Made by a program: the position numbers and the translations under genes. Positions 49,245-61,745 of a stretch of DNA of 64,000 nt are shown here, in pieces. Source of the DNA: Hyperoodon ampullatus (lineage: Eukaryota; Chordata; Mammalia; Artiodactyla; Ziphiidae); assembly GCA_949752795.1 (NCBI GenBank), contig CATKHW010000427.1, positions 1,054,001 through 1,118,000 of the forward strand. Direction: 5' to 3'. Under the pieces are notes generated by a model. That model was not told the origin of the DNA. It ran no database searches and saw only the letters and a list, made by a program, of their open reading frames with translations. Position 1 is the first letter of the stretch. Each line of letters opens with the position of its first letter.

Positions 49245-49867
49245 CCTTAGCGAGGTCCATTTTCAACAATGTGATTCCCTGAGGACTGAGGATTAGCTGA
49301 CTTGGGTAGCCTGACCCTGCCGGCCGGCCCTCCCCAGGTGTGCCTGGGTTGAGTTCAATATAAACAGCGCTGCAGGCAGCAATAGCCCCTGAAGCTGTGC
49401 CTGACTCCATATTCTCTGCCCCGTCAGCAGTCTCGGGGCTGTTCTGGAGGGAGGGAGTGAGGGGCCACGGCTTTGTGGGTGGCCCGGTGTGAGTGGGTCT
49501 CTGCTGGACTTTCTGCAGGATTTGCCAGGTTTCCACCTGTAAAGAAGAGGATGTGTCACCCATACATTCCGCTGGAATTTCTCTCCGGACAGAGGTGAGG
49601 AAGGAAAAAAGCAGTGGGTGCCGGGACAGGAGGGGTATCTCAGGCAGGGCAATGGAAAGCTTCCAGAAGAGTGCCCAGGGCCAGGACCATACTGGCTGGC
49701 CTGCAGGCCCAAGTTGGCCTGCGTGCTGTCGCTGGTGTGGCTCCACACCCCTTCCTCTAGGTTTTCAAGCCCTTGTACATATTCAGGTGTTTTACCTGGG
49801 AAGGGTGGGAAAAGTTCAACAGCAGCTGGCCTGGGGCTCAGCTCACGGTTACTCACAGATGCCTCGG
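49245..49867 (-). repeat. Unidentified 623-bp repeat, copy 2, cut by the satellite junction
   Basis: Homologous to 46517-47139 end to end. The minus strand is open in two frames (49237-49746 and 49293-49856), again with blocks shared with copy 1. Its right end, at 'cctcgg', is exactly where satellite begins, so the true end of the element may have been removed. Confidence 0.75.
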
Positions 49868-51312
49868 GTCCCTTTCACTGAGGAAGGTGTAGGTCTTGTC
49901 TATTCCATAGTTGGTTTTTGGAACGGTACCTGTGCTTATATCAAACTCTGGTTTTATGCATCACCCCACCTCTCCTTCCCCCTTAAGCAGGCATGAGAGT
50001 GTTTTCTAAATGTGAGACACTGTTCTCTTTCCTAACTCAGTTCAAGTGTAGCCATGTTTACAGGATCTTCATAAGTGATATCTTATGATAAGATTCTTTT
50101 TCTGTGTGACTTATTTCACTTAGAATCATCATACCTGAATCCACCCATTTTGCTGCTACTGGTCTTATGACATTGATTTCATGGCTGAGGGATATTCCAT
50201 CGTATGTAAGTACCAAAATTTTTTGAACCATTAATATATTTCCTGGGATATTTAAGGTGTACCCAAGTTGAGGTCCTTGTAAGCAGTGCAACCCTAAATT
50301 TTGGGGTGGCTCTGTCTTATTGATTTTCAGTTTTCCCAAGGTATATTCCCTAGACTGGAAGTGCCCTTGGCTCTGTAGCTCTGTTCTTTACTTGTTTTAG
50401 GGAACACAATGCACTCCTCCAGAGAGGCAGTTGGCAATTTATATAACGCCAATCAGCATAACAAGTCTCCTTGTTCTCCAGGGCCTGTCTTGCCTTTCTG
50501 GTTTTTACACATTTTGTGGATGTCCCTTTTGACCGGTGGGAAGTGATACTTCTTGGTAGTGCAGATTTGCATTGCCCGCTTGCTTGCTTGGCCAAAAAGG
50601 GCGTATGCGTTTTCTCCTGAATATATTCAGGAGAAAACGCATACGCACTTTTTGGCCAAGTGAATCATTGTCGAAGTTGTGCCCCTCTTCCTGTGCTTTA
50701 AAGGCGATTCCAACGTACCTCTTGAAATCTGTTTCCTGCTATTCTGCCTTGCTTTCAAGTCCGCCTCGTTGCCTTCCCTCAACAGATTTTTGGACAATAG
50801 TTGTCCTTTATTACTCGGCCAGTTTGTGAATTGCTGTGCCCCTGAGCTCCATTTATCAACTCGTTTTTTGTGAGCTGACCGCAAGTCCAAAATTTTGGTT
50901 CATGACCTATGCTGGTTCCCGGTGGGGGGCTGAGAGTTTGGTTAATTCTTCTTCCTGCCGGGATGTTAGAGTGATATGTGCCCATCCAAATGCCTAACAG
51001 CTACTCTCTCATTGGTTCTCCCTCTTCCCTTTCATCCTCTGCCAAATTGGAAACCTATGCGAACCAGGAGGTTAAAGGGGCTGTCTTTCCAATTTGGGAG
51101 ATTGATAGTAAAGCAGATGGAAAGTCAAACCGGAGCACCAGGAGAGGGACTATTTGTTGAGTTTTAGAAACCTTTCGTATTCACAGTGTGTCCATTCTCT
51201 AGGTTTCCCGTATATGTTATAACTGTAGTAATATTCCCTTCAACCCGGAGAGTTGGGACCCATGGAATGGGTGCCATGCATTATTGCTTTAAAGGGTCTG
51301 CATTTGCTCACC
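49868..51312. repeat. Satellite unit 22 (5'-truncated at the junction)
   Basis: Phase 295 to end. Palindrome 50587-50660 has one change (gcacttt), the same as one of the two in unit 3. Well preserved directly at the junction. Confidence 0.92.
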
Positions 51313-53052
51313 CAATCTCACCAATCCTCTCAGTCTCAAGTGTCCAGCCTTATGCCACATCCAGCTGTCGTTGTAGATAGGGTCATTCCAGGTTTCATCA
51401 GAGACCCTGAAGGAATTGTAAAGAATTTCCCAGTTTTTTTGTTTTGTTTTTGAAATTCCTTTTTATCGTGGGTTTGAGCTGATTCTCGCTGCCATGTTTA
51501 TGCCAGTCTAGACACACTTGATTCGCTTACGGAGACGTATCAATACATAGGATTTAAGATTCTTACTAGTCAGATATATTCCTCTGCAGGAAATATGGGG
51601 TTTTGAGTCCCTTTCACTGAGGAAGGTGTAGGTCTTGTCTATTCCATAGTTGGTTTTTGGAACGGTACCTATGCTTATATCAAACTCTGGTTTTATGCAT
51701 CACCCCACCTCTCCTTCCCCCTTAAGCAGGCAAAAGAGTATTTTCTAAATGTGAGACACTGTTCTCTTTCCTAACTCAGTTCAAGTGTAGCCATGTTTAC
51801 AGGATCTTCATAAGTGATATCTTATGATAAGTTTCTTTTTCTCTGTGACTTATTTCACTTAGAATCATCGTACCTGAATCCACCCATTTTACTGCTACTG
51901 GTCTTTTGACATTGATTTCATGGCTGAGGGATATTCCATCGTACGTAAGTACCACAATTTTTTGAACCATTTTTATATTTCCTGGGATATTTAAGGTGTA
52001 CCCAAGTTGAGGTCCTTGTAAGCAGTGCAGCCCTAAATTTTGGGGTGGCTGTGTCTTATTGATTTTCAGTTTTCCAAATGTATATTCCCTAGACTGGAAG
52101 TGCCCTTCTGCTCTGTAGCTCTGTTCTTTACTTGTTTTAGGGAACACAATGCACTCCTCCAGAGAGGCAGTTGGCAATTTACATCCCGCCCATCAGCATA
52201 ACAAGGCTCCCTGTTCTCTAGGACCTGTCTTGACTTTCTGGTTTTTACACATTTTGTGGATGTCCCTTTTGACCGGTGGGAAGTGATACTTCTTTGTAGT
52301 GCAGATTTGCATTGCCCGCTTGCTTTCTTGGCCAAAAAGGGCGTATGCGTTTTCTCCTGAATATATTCAGGAGAAAACGCATACGCCCTTTTTGGCCAAG
52401 TGCATCATTGTCGAAGTTGTGCCCCTCTTCCTGTGCTTTAAAGGCGATTCCAACGTACCTCTTGAAATCTGTTTCCTGCTATTCTGCCTCGCTTTCAAGT
52501 CCGCCTCGTTGCCTTCCCTCAACAGATTTTTGGACGGCAGTTGTCCTTTATTACTCGGCCAGTTTGTGAATTGCTGTGCCCCTGAGCTCCATTTTTCAAC
52601 TCGTTTTTGGTGAGGTGACCGCAAGTCCAAAATTTTGGTTCAGGACCTATGCTGGTTCCCGGTGGGTGTCTGAGACTTTGGTTAATTCTTCTTGCTGTCG
52701 GGGAATTACAGTGATATGTGCCCGTTCAAATGCCTAACAGCTACTCTCTCATTGGTCCTCCCTCTTCCCTTTCATCCTCTGCCAAATTGGCAACCTGTGC
52801 GAACCAGGAGGTTAAACGGGCTGTCTCTCCAAGTTGGGAGGATGATAGTAAAGCAGGTGTAAAGTCAAACCGGAGCACCAGGAGAGGGACTATTCGTTGA
52901 GTTTTAGAAACCTTTCGTATTCACAGTGTGTCCGTTCTCTAGGTTTCCCGTACATGTTATAGCTGTAGTAATATTCCCTTCAACCTGGAGAGTTGGGACC
53001 CATGGAATGGGTGCCATGCATTATTGCTTTAAAGGGTCTGCATTTGCTCACC
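51313..53052. repeat. Satellite unit 23
   Basis: 1,740 bp. Palindrome 52327-52400 is perfect. Carries gaggtgaccgc near 52613 and gaggatgatag near 52837, shared with unit 25. Confidence 0.92.
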
Positions 53053-54792
53053 CAATCTCACCAATCGTCTCAGTCCCAAGTGTCCCTCCTTATGCCACAT
53101 CCAGCTGTCGTTGTAGATATGGTCATTCCAGGTTTCATCAGAGACCCTGAAGGAATTGTAAAGAATTTCCCAGTTTTTTTGTTTTGTTTTTGAAATTCCT
53201 TTTTATAGTGGGTTTGAGCTGATTCTCGCTGCCATGTTTATGCCAGTCTAGACACACTTGATTCCCTTACAGAGACATATCAATACATAGGTTTTAAGAT
53301 TCTTACTAGTCAGATATATTCCTCTGCGGGAAATATGGGGTTTTGAGTCCCTTTCACTGAGGAAGGTGTAGGTCTTGTCTATTCCATAGTTGGTTTTTGG
53401 AACGGTACCTGTGCTTATATCAAACTCTGGTTTTATGCATCACCCCACCTCTCCTTCCCCCTTAAGCAGGCATAAGAGTGATTTCTAAATGTGAGACACT
53501 GTTCTCTTTCCTAACTCAGTTCAAGTGTAGCCATGTTTACAGGATCTTCATAAGTGATATCTTATGATAAGTTTCTTTTTCTGTGTGACTTATTTCACTT
53601 AGAATCATCGTACCTGAATCCACCCATTTTGCTGCTACTGGTCTTATGACATTGATTTCATGGCTGAGGGATATTCCCTCGTACGTAAGTACCAGTATTT
53701 TTTGAACCATTTTTATATTTCCTGGGATATTTAAGGTGTACCCAATTTGAGGTCCTTGTAAGCAGTGCAACCCTAAATTTTTTGGTGGCTCTGTCTTATT
53801 GATTTTCAGTTTTCCAAAGGTATATTCCCTAGACTGGAAGTGCCCTTCTGCTCTGTAGCTCTGTTCTTTACTTGTTTTAGGGAACACAATGCACTCATCC
53901 AGAGAGGCAGTTGGCACTTTACATGCCGCCAATCAGCATAACAAGGCTCCCTGTTCTCCAGGACCTGTCTTGCCTTTCTGGTTTTTACACATTTTGTGGA
54001 TGTCCCTTTTGACCGGTGGGAAGTGATACTTCTTTGTATTGCAGATTTGCATTGCCTGCTTGCTTGCTTGGCCAAAAAGGGCGTATGCGTTTTCTCCTGA
54101 ATATATTCAGGAGAAAATGCATACGCCCTTTTTCGCCAAGTGCATCATTGTCGAAGTTGTGCCCCTCTTCCTGTGCTTTAAAGGCGATTCCAACGTACCT
54201 CCTGAAATCTGTTTCCTGCTATTCTGGCTTGCTTTCAAGTCCGCCTCGTTGCCTTCCCTCAACAGATTTTTGGACGATAGATGTCTTTTATTACTTGGCC
54301 AGTTTGTGAATTGCTGTGCCCCTGAGCTCCATTTTTGAACTCGATTTTGGTGAGCTGACCGCAAGTCCAAAATTTTGGTTCAGGACCTATACTGGTTCCC
54401 GGTGGGTGGCTGAGACTTTGGTTAATTCTTCTTCCTGCCAGGAAATTACAGTGATATGTGCCCGTCCAAATGCCTAACAGCTACTCTCTCATTGCTTCTC
54501 CCTCTTCCCTTTCATCCTCTGCCAAATTGGCAACCTGTGCAAACCAGGAGGTTAAAGGGGCTGTCTCTCCAAGTTGGGAGGTTGATAGTAAAGCAGATGC
54601 AAAGTCAAACCGGAGCACCAGGAGAGGGACTATTCGTTGAGTTTTAGAAACCTTTCGTATTCACAGTGTGTCCGTTCTCTAGGTTTCCCGTACATGTTAT
54701 AACTGTAGTAATATTCCCTTCAACCTGGAGAGTTGGGACCCATGGAATGGGTGCCATGCATTATTGCTTTAAAGGGTCTGCATTTGCTCAGC
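53053..54792. repeat. Satellite unit 24
   Basis: 1,740 bp. Palindrome 54067-54140 has two changes (aaatgc, ttcgcc). Carries gaggttgatag near 54577, unlike its neighbours 23 and 25. Confidence 0.92.
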
Positions 54793-56530
54793 CAATCTCA
54801 CCCATCGTCTCAGTCCCAAGTGTCCAGCCTTATGCCACATCCAGCTGTCGTTGTAGATAGGGTCATTCCAGGTTTCATCAGTGACCCTGAAGGAATTGTA
54901 AAGAATTTCCCAGTTTTTTTGTTTTGTTTTTGAAATTCCTTTTTATAGTGGGTTTGAGCTGATTCTCGCTGCCATGTTTATGCCAGTCTAGACACACTTG
55001 ATTCCCTTACGGAGACATATCAATACATAGGTTTTAAAATTCTTACTAGTCAGATATATTCCTCTGCGGGAAATATGGGGTTATGAGTCCCTTTCACTGA
55101 GGAAGGTGTAGGTCTTGTCTATTCCATAGTTGGTTTTTGGAACGGTACCTGTGCTTATATCAAACTCTGGTTTTATGCATCACCCCACCTCTCCTTCCCC
55201 CTTAAGCCGGCATAAGAGTGTTTTGTAAATGTGAGACACTGTTCTCTTTCCTAACTCAGTTCAAGTGTAGCCATGTTTACAGGATCTTCATAAGTGATAT
55301 CTTATGATAAGTTTCTTTTTCTGTGTGACTTATTTCACTAGGAATCATCGTACCTGAATCCACCCATTTTGCTGCTACTGGTCTTATGACATTGATTTCA
55401 TGGCTGAGGAATATTCCATCGTACGTAAGTACCACAATTTTTTGAACCATTTTTATATTTCCTGGGATATTTAAGGTGTACCCAAGTTGAGGTCCTTGTA
55501 AGCAGTGCAGCCCTATATTTTGGGGTGGCTCTGTCTTATTGAATTGCAGTTTTCCCAAGGAATATTCCCTAGACTTGAAGTGCCCTTGGCTTTGTAGCTC
55601 TGTTCTTTACTTGTTTTAGGGAACACAGTGCACTCCTCCAGAGAGGCAGTTGGCAATTTACATCCCACCCATCAGCATAACAAGGCTCCATGTTCTCCAG
55701 AGCCTGTCTTGTCTTTCTGGTTTTTACACATTTTATGGATGTCCCTTTTGACCGGTAGGAAGTGATACTTATTGTAGTGCAGATTTGCATTGCCCGCTTG
55801 CTTGCTTGGCCAAAAAGGGCGTATGCGTTTTCTCCTGAATATATTCAGGAGAAAACGCATACGCCCTTTTTGGCCAAGTGCATCATTGTCGAAGTTGTAC
55901 CCCTCTTCCTGTGCTTTAAAGGCGATTCCAACGTACCTCTTGAAATCTGTTCCCTGCTATTCTGCCTCGCTTTCAAGTCCGCCTCGTTGCCTTCCCTCAA
56001 CAGATTTTTGGACGATAGTTGTCTTTTATTACTCGGCCAGTTTGTGAATTGCTGTTCCCCTGAGCTCCATTTTTCAACTCCTTTTTGGTGAGGTGACCGC
56101 AAGTCCGAAATTTTGGTTCAGGACCTATGCTGGTTCCCGGTGGGGGGCTGAGACTTTGGTTAATTCTTCTTCCTGCCGGGAAATTACAGTGATATGTGCC
56201 CATTCAAATGCCTAACAGCTACTCTCTCATTGGTTCTCCCTCTTCCCTTTCATCCTCTGCCAATTTGGCAACCTGTGCGAACCAGGAGGCTAAAGGGGCT
56301 GTCTCTCCAAGTTGGGAGGATGATAGTAAAGCAGGTGTAAAGTCAAACTGGAGCACCAGGAGAGGGACTATTCGTTGAGTTTTAGAAACCTTTCGTATTC
56401 ACTGTGTGTCAATTCTCTAGGTTTCCCGTACATGTTATAGCTGTAGTAATATTCCCTTCAACCTGGAGAGTTGGGACCCATGGAATGGGTGCTATGCATT
56501 ATTGCTTTAAAGGGTCTGCATTTGCTCACC
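54793..56530. repeat. Satellite unit 25
   Basis: 1,738 bp, with a deletion in 'tacttattgtag' near 55767. Palindrome 55805-55878 is perfect. Shares gaggtgaccgc, gaggatgatag and gcaggtgtaaag with unit 23. Confidence 0.92.
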
Positions 56531-58268
56531 CAATCTCACCAATCATCTCAGTCCCAAGTGTCCAGCCTTATGCCATATCCAGCTGTCGTTGTAGATAGGG
56601 TCATTCCAGGTTTCATCAGAGACCCTGAAGGAATTGTAAAGAATTTCCCAGGTTTTTGTTTTGTTTTTGAAATTCCTTTTTATAGTGGGTTTGAGCTGAT
56701 TCTCGCTGCCATGTTTATGCCAGTCTAGACACACTTGATTCCCTTACGGAGACATATCAATACATAGGTTTTAAGATTCTTACTAGTCAGATATATTCCT
56801 CTGCGGGAAATATGGGGTTTTGAGTCCCTTTCACTGAGGAAGGTATAGGTCTTGTCTATTCCATAGTTGGTTTTTGGAACGGTACCTGTGCTTATATCAA
56901 ACTCTGGTTTTATGCATCACCCCACCTCTCCTTCCCCCTTAAGCAGGCATAAGAGTGTTTTCTAAATGTGAGACACTGTTCTCTTTCCTAACTCAGTTCA
57001 AGTGTAGCCATGTTTACAGGATCTTCATAAGTGATATCTTATGATAAGTTTCTTTTTCTCTGTGACTTATTTCACTTAGAATCATCGTACCTGAATCCAC
57101 CCATTTTGCTGCTACTGGTCTTATGACATTGATTTCATGGCTGAGGGATACTCCATCGTACGTAAGTACCACAATTTTTTGAACCATTTTTATATTTCCT
57201 GGGATATTTAAGGTGTACCCAAGTTGAGGTCCTTGTAAGCAGTGCAGCCCTAAATTTTTGGGTTGCTCTGTCTTATTGATTTTCAGTTTTCCCAAGGTAT
57301 ATTCCCTAGACTGGAAGTGCCCTTGGCTCTGTAGCTCTGTTCTTTACTTGTTTTAGGGAACACAGTGCACTCCTCCAGAGAGGCAGTTGGCAATTTACAT
57401 CCCGCCCATCAGCATAACAAGGCTCCCTGTTCTCCTGGGCCTGTCTTGCCTTTCTGGTTTTTACACATTTTGTGGATGTCCCTTTTGACCGGTGGGAAGT
57501 GATACTTCTTTGTAGTGCAGATTTGCATTGCCCGCTTGCTTGCTTGGCCAAAAAGGGCGTATGCGTTTTCTCGTGGATATATTCAGGAGAAAACGCATAC
57601 AGCCTTTTTGGCCAAGTGCATCATTGTCGAAGTTGTGCCCCTCTTCCTGTGCTTTAAAGGCGATTCCAACGTAACTCTTGAAATCTGTTTCCTGCTATTC
57701 TGCCTCGCTTTCAAGTCCGCCTCGTTGCCTTCCATCAACAGATTTTTGGACGATAGTTGTCCTTTATTACTCGGCCAGTTTGTGAATTGCTGTGCCCCTG
57801 AGATGCATTTTTCAACTCGTTTTTGGTGAGCTGACCGCAAGTCCAAAATTTTGGTTCAGGACCTATACTGGTTCCCGGTGGGTGGCTGAGACATTGGTTA
57901 ATTCTTCTTCCTGCCGGGAAATTACAGTGATATGTGCCCGTCCAAATGCCTAACAGCTACTCTCTCATTGGTTCTCCCTCTTCCCTTTCATCCTCTGCCA
58001 AACTGGCAACCTGTGCGAACCGGGAGGTTAAAGGGGCTGTCTCTCCAAGTTGGGAGGTTGATAGTAAAGCAGATGGAAAGTCAAACCGGAGCACCAGGAC
58101 AGGGATTATTCGTTGAGTTTTAGAAACCTTTCGTATTCACAGTGTGTCCGTTCTCTAGGTTTCCCGTACATGTTATAGCTGGAGTAATATTCCCTTCAAC
58201 CTGGAGAGTTGTGACCCATGGAATGGGTGCCAGGCCTTTGTGCTTTAAAGGGTCTGCATTTGCTCACC
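56531..58268. repeat. Satellite unit 26
   Basis: 1,738 bp. Palindrome 57543-57616 has four changes, two close to the axis (ctcgtggata). First of four units with the gccaggc..ttgtgc variant (about 58228), replacing gccatgcattattgc. Confidence 0.92.
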
Positions 58269-60006
58269 CAATCTCACCAATCGTCTCAGTCCCAAGTGTC
58301 CCTCCTTATGCCACATCCAGCTGTCATTGTAGATAGGGTCATTCCAGGTTTCATCAGAGACCCTGAAGGAATTTTAAGGAATTTCCCAGTTTTTTTGTTT
58401 TGTTTTTGAAATTCCTTTTTATAGTGGGTTTGAGCTGATTCTCGCTGCCATGTTTATGCCAGTCTAGACACACTTGATTCCCTTACGGAGACATATCAAT
58501 ACATAGGTTTTAAGATTCTTACTAGTCAGATATATTCCTCTCCTGGAAATATGGGATTTTGAGTCCCTTTCACTGAGGAAGCTGTATGTCTTGTCTATTC
58601 CATAGTTGGTTTTTGGAACGCTACCTGTGCTTATATCAAACTCTGGTTTTATGCATCACCCCACCTCTCCTTCCCCCTTAAGCAGGCATAGGAGTGTTTT
58701 CTAAATGTGAGACACTGTTCTCTTTCCTAACTCAGTTCAAGTGTAGCCATGTTTACAGGATCTTCATAAGTGATATCTTATGATAAGTTGCTTTATCTGT
58801 GTGACTTATTTCACTTAGAATCATCGTACCTGAATCCACCCATTTTGCTGCTACTGGTCTTATGACATTGACGTCATGGCTGAGGGATATTCCATCGTAC
58901 GTGAGTACCACAATTTTTTGAACCATTTTTATATTTCCTGGGATATTTAAGCTGTACCCAAGTTGAGGTCCTTGTAAGCAGTGCAGCCGTAAATTTTGGG
59001 GTTGCTCTGTCTTATTGATTTTCAGTTTTCCCAAGGTATATTCCCTAGACTGGAAGTGCCCTTGGCTCTGTAGCTCTGTTCTTTAATTGTTTTAGGGAAC
59101 ACAATGCACTCCTCCAGAGAGGCAGTTGGCAATTTACATCCCGCCCATCAGCATAACAAGGCTCCCTGTTCTCCAGGGCCTGTCTTGCCTTTCGGGTTTT
59201 TACATATTTTGTGGATGTCCCTTTTGACCGGTGGGAAGTGATACTTCTTTGTAGTGCAGATTTGCATTGCCCTCTTGCTTGCTTGGCCAAAAAGGGCGTA
59301 TGCGTTTTCTCCTGAATATATTCAGGAGAAAACGCATACGCCCTTTTTGGCCAAGTGCATCATTGTCGAAGTTGTGCCCCTCTTCCTGTGCTTTAAAGGC
59401 TATTCCAAAGTACCTCTTGAAATCTGTTTCCTGCTATTCTGCCTCGCTTTCAAGTCCGCCTCGTTGCCTTCCCTCAACCGATTTTTGGACGACAGTTGTC
59501 CTTTATTACTCGGCTTGTTTGTGAATTGCTGTGCCCCTGAGCTCCATTTTTCAACTCGTTTTTTGTGAGCTGACCGCATTCCAAAATTTTGGTTCAGGAG
59601 TTATACTGGTTCCCGGTGAGTGGCTGAGACTTTGCTTAATTCTTCTTCCTGCCAGGAAATTAGAGTGATATGTGCCCGTCCAAATGCCTAACAGCTATTC
59701 CCTCATTGGTTCTCCCTCTTCCCTTTCATCCTCTGCCAAATTGGCAACCTGTGCGAACCAGGAGGTTAAAGGGGATGTCTCTCCAAGTTGGGAGTTTGAT
59801 AGTAAAGGAGATGGAAAGTCAAAACGGAGCACCAGGAGAGGGACTATTCGTTGAGTTTTAGAAACCTTTCGTATTCACAGTGTGTCCGTTCCCTAGGTTT
59901 CCCGTACATGTTATATCTGTAGTAATATTCCCTTCAACCTGGAGAGTTGGTACCCATGGAATGGGTGCCAGGCATTTGTGCTTTAAAGGGTCTGCATTTC
60001 CTCACC
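58269..60006. repeat. Satellite unit 27
   Basis: 1,738 bp. Palindrome 59282-59355 is perfect. Carries gccaggcatttgtgc near 59967 and private changes such as gacgtcatgg near 58869. Confidence 0.92.
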
Positions 60007-61745
60007 CAATCTCACCAATCGTCTCAGTCCCAAGTGTCCCTCCTTATGCCACATCCAGCTGTCGTTGTAGATACGGTCATTCGAGGTTTCATCAGAGACC
60101 CTGAAGGAATTGTAAAGAATTTCCCAGTTTTTTTGTTTTGTTTTTGAAATTCCTTTTTATAGTGGGTTTGAGCTGATTCTTGCTGCCATGTTTATGCCAG
60201 TCTGGACACACTTGATTCCCTTACAGAGACATATCAATACATAGGTTTTAAGATTCTTACTAGTCAGATATATTCCTCTACGGGAAATATGGGGTTTTGA
60301 GTCCCTTTCACTGAGGAAGGTGTAGGTCTTGTCTATTCCATAGTTGGTTTTTGGAACGGTACCTGTGCTTTTATCAAACCCTGGTTTTATGCATCACCCC
60401 ACCTCTCCTTCCCCCTTAAGCAGGCATAAGCGTGTTTTCTAAATGTGAGACACTGTTCTCTTTCCTAACTCAGTTAAAATGTAGCCATGTTTACAGGATC
60501 TTCATAAGTGATATCTTATGATAAGTTTCTTTTTCTCTGTGACTTATTTCACTTAGAATCATCGTACCTGAATCCACCCATTTTGCTGCTACTGGTCTTA
60601 TGACATTGATTTCATGGCTGAGGGATATTCCATCGTACGTAAGTACCACAATTTTTTGAACCATTTTTATATTTCCTGGGATATTTAAGGTGTACACAAG
60701 TTGAGGTCCTTGTAAGCAGTGCAGCCCTAAATTTTGGGGTGGCTCTGTCTTATCGATTTTCAGTTTTCCCAAGGTATATTCCCTACACTTGAAGTGCCCT
60801 TGGCTCTGTAGCTCTGTTGTTTATTTGTTTTAGGGAACACAATGCACTCCTCCAGAGAGGCAGTTGGCAGTTTACATCCCGCCCATCAGCATAACAAGGC
60901 TCCATGTTCTCCAGGGCCTGTATTGCATTTCTGGATTTTACACATTTTGTGGATTTCCCTTTTGACCGGTGGGAAGTGATACTTCTTTGTAGTGCAGATT
61001 TGCATTGCCCGCTTGCTTGCTTGGCCAAAAAGGGCGTATGCGTTTTCTCCTGAATATATTCAGGAGAAAACACATACGCCCTTTTTGGCCAACTGCATCA
61101 TTGTCGAAGTTGTGCCCCTCTTCCTGTGCTTTAAAGGCAATTCCAACGTACCTCTTGAAATCTGTTTCCTGCTATTCTGCCTCGCTTTCAAGTCCGCCTC
61201 GTTGCCTTCCCTCAACAGATTTTTGGATGATAGTTGTCCTTTATTACTCGGCCAGTTTGTGAATTGCTGTGCCCCTGAGCTCCATTTTTCAACTCGTTTT
61301 TGGTGAGCTGACCGCAAGTCCAAAATTTTGGTTCAGGACCTATACTGTTTCCCGGTGGGTGGCTGAGACTTTGGTTAATTCTTCTTCCTGCCGGGAAGTT
61401 AGAGTGATATGTGCCCGTCGAAATGCCTAACAGCTACTCTCTCATTGGTTCTCCCTCTTCCCTTTCATCCTCTGCCAAATTGGCAACATGTGCGAACCAG
61501 GAGGTTAAAGGGGCTGTCTCTCCAAGTTGGGAGGTTGATAGTAAAGCAGATGTAAAGTCAAACCGGATCACCAGGAGAGGGACTATTCGTTGAGTTTTAG
61601 AAACCTTTCGTATTCACAGTGTGTCCTTTCTCTAGGTTTCCCGTACATGTTATAGCTGTAGTAATATTCCCTTCAACCTGGAGAGTTTGGACCCATGGAA
61701 TGGGTGCCAGGCATTTTTGCTTTAAAGGGTCTGCATTTGCTCACC
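60007..61745. repeat. Satellite unit 28
   Basis: 1,739 bp. Palindrome 61020-61093 has two changes: cacata (as in unit 3) and the outermost base. Carries gccaggcatttttgc near 61707. Confidence 0.92.

Larger units (their letters stand above)
42946..49867. other. Non-satellite island between two satellite arrays
   Basis: About 6.9 kb without satellite units. It contains L1 fragments, exon-like scraps, a broken endogenous retrovirus, a GC-rich stretch with a small minisatellite, two copies of a 623-bp repeat and a CTCF-like motif, listed separately. The left border is gradual because satellite decays into it. The right border is sharp. Confidence 0.85.

Noticed and set aside
46517..49867. The two 623-bp copies as the LTR pair of one retrovirus
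   Set aside because: The sequence between them is L1 and unassigned DNA, with no retroviral genes, and no TG...CA ends or target-site duplication could be defined.
46517..49867. Tandem segmental duplication of about 2.7 kb
   Set aside because: Sequence upstream of copy 1 (46131-46516) does not resemble that upstream of copy 2 (48776-49244), so only the 623-bp piece is shared.
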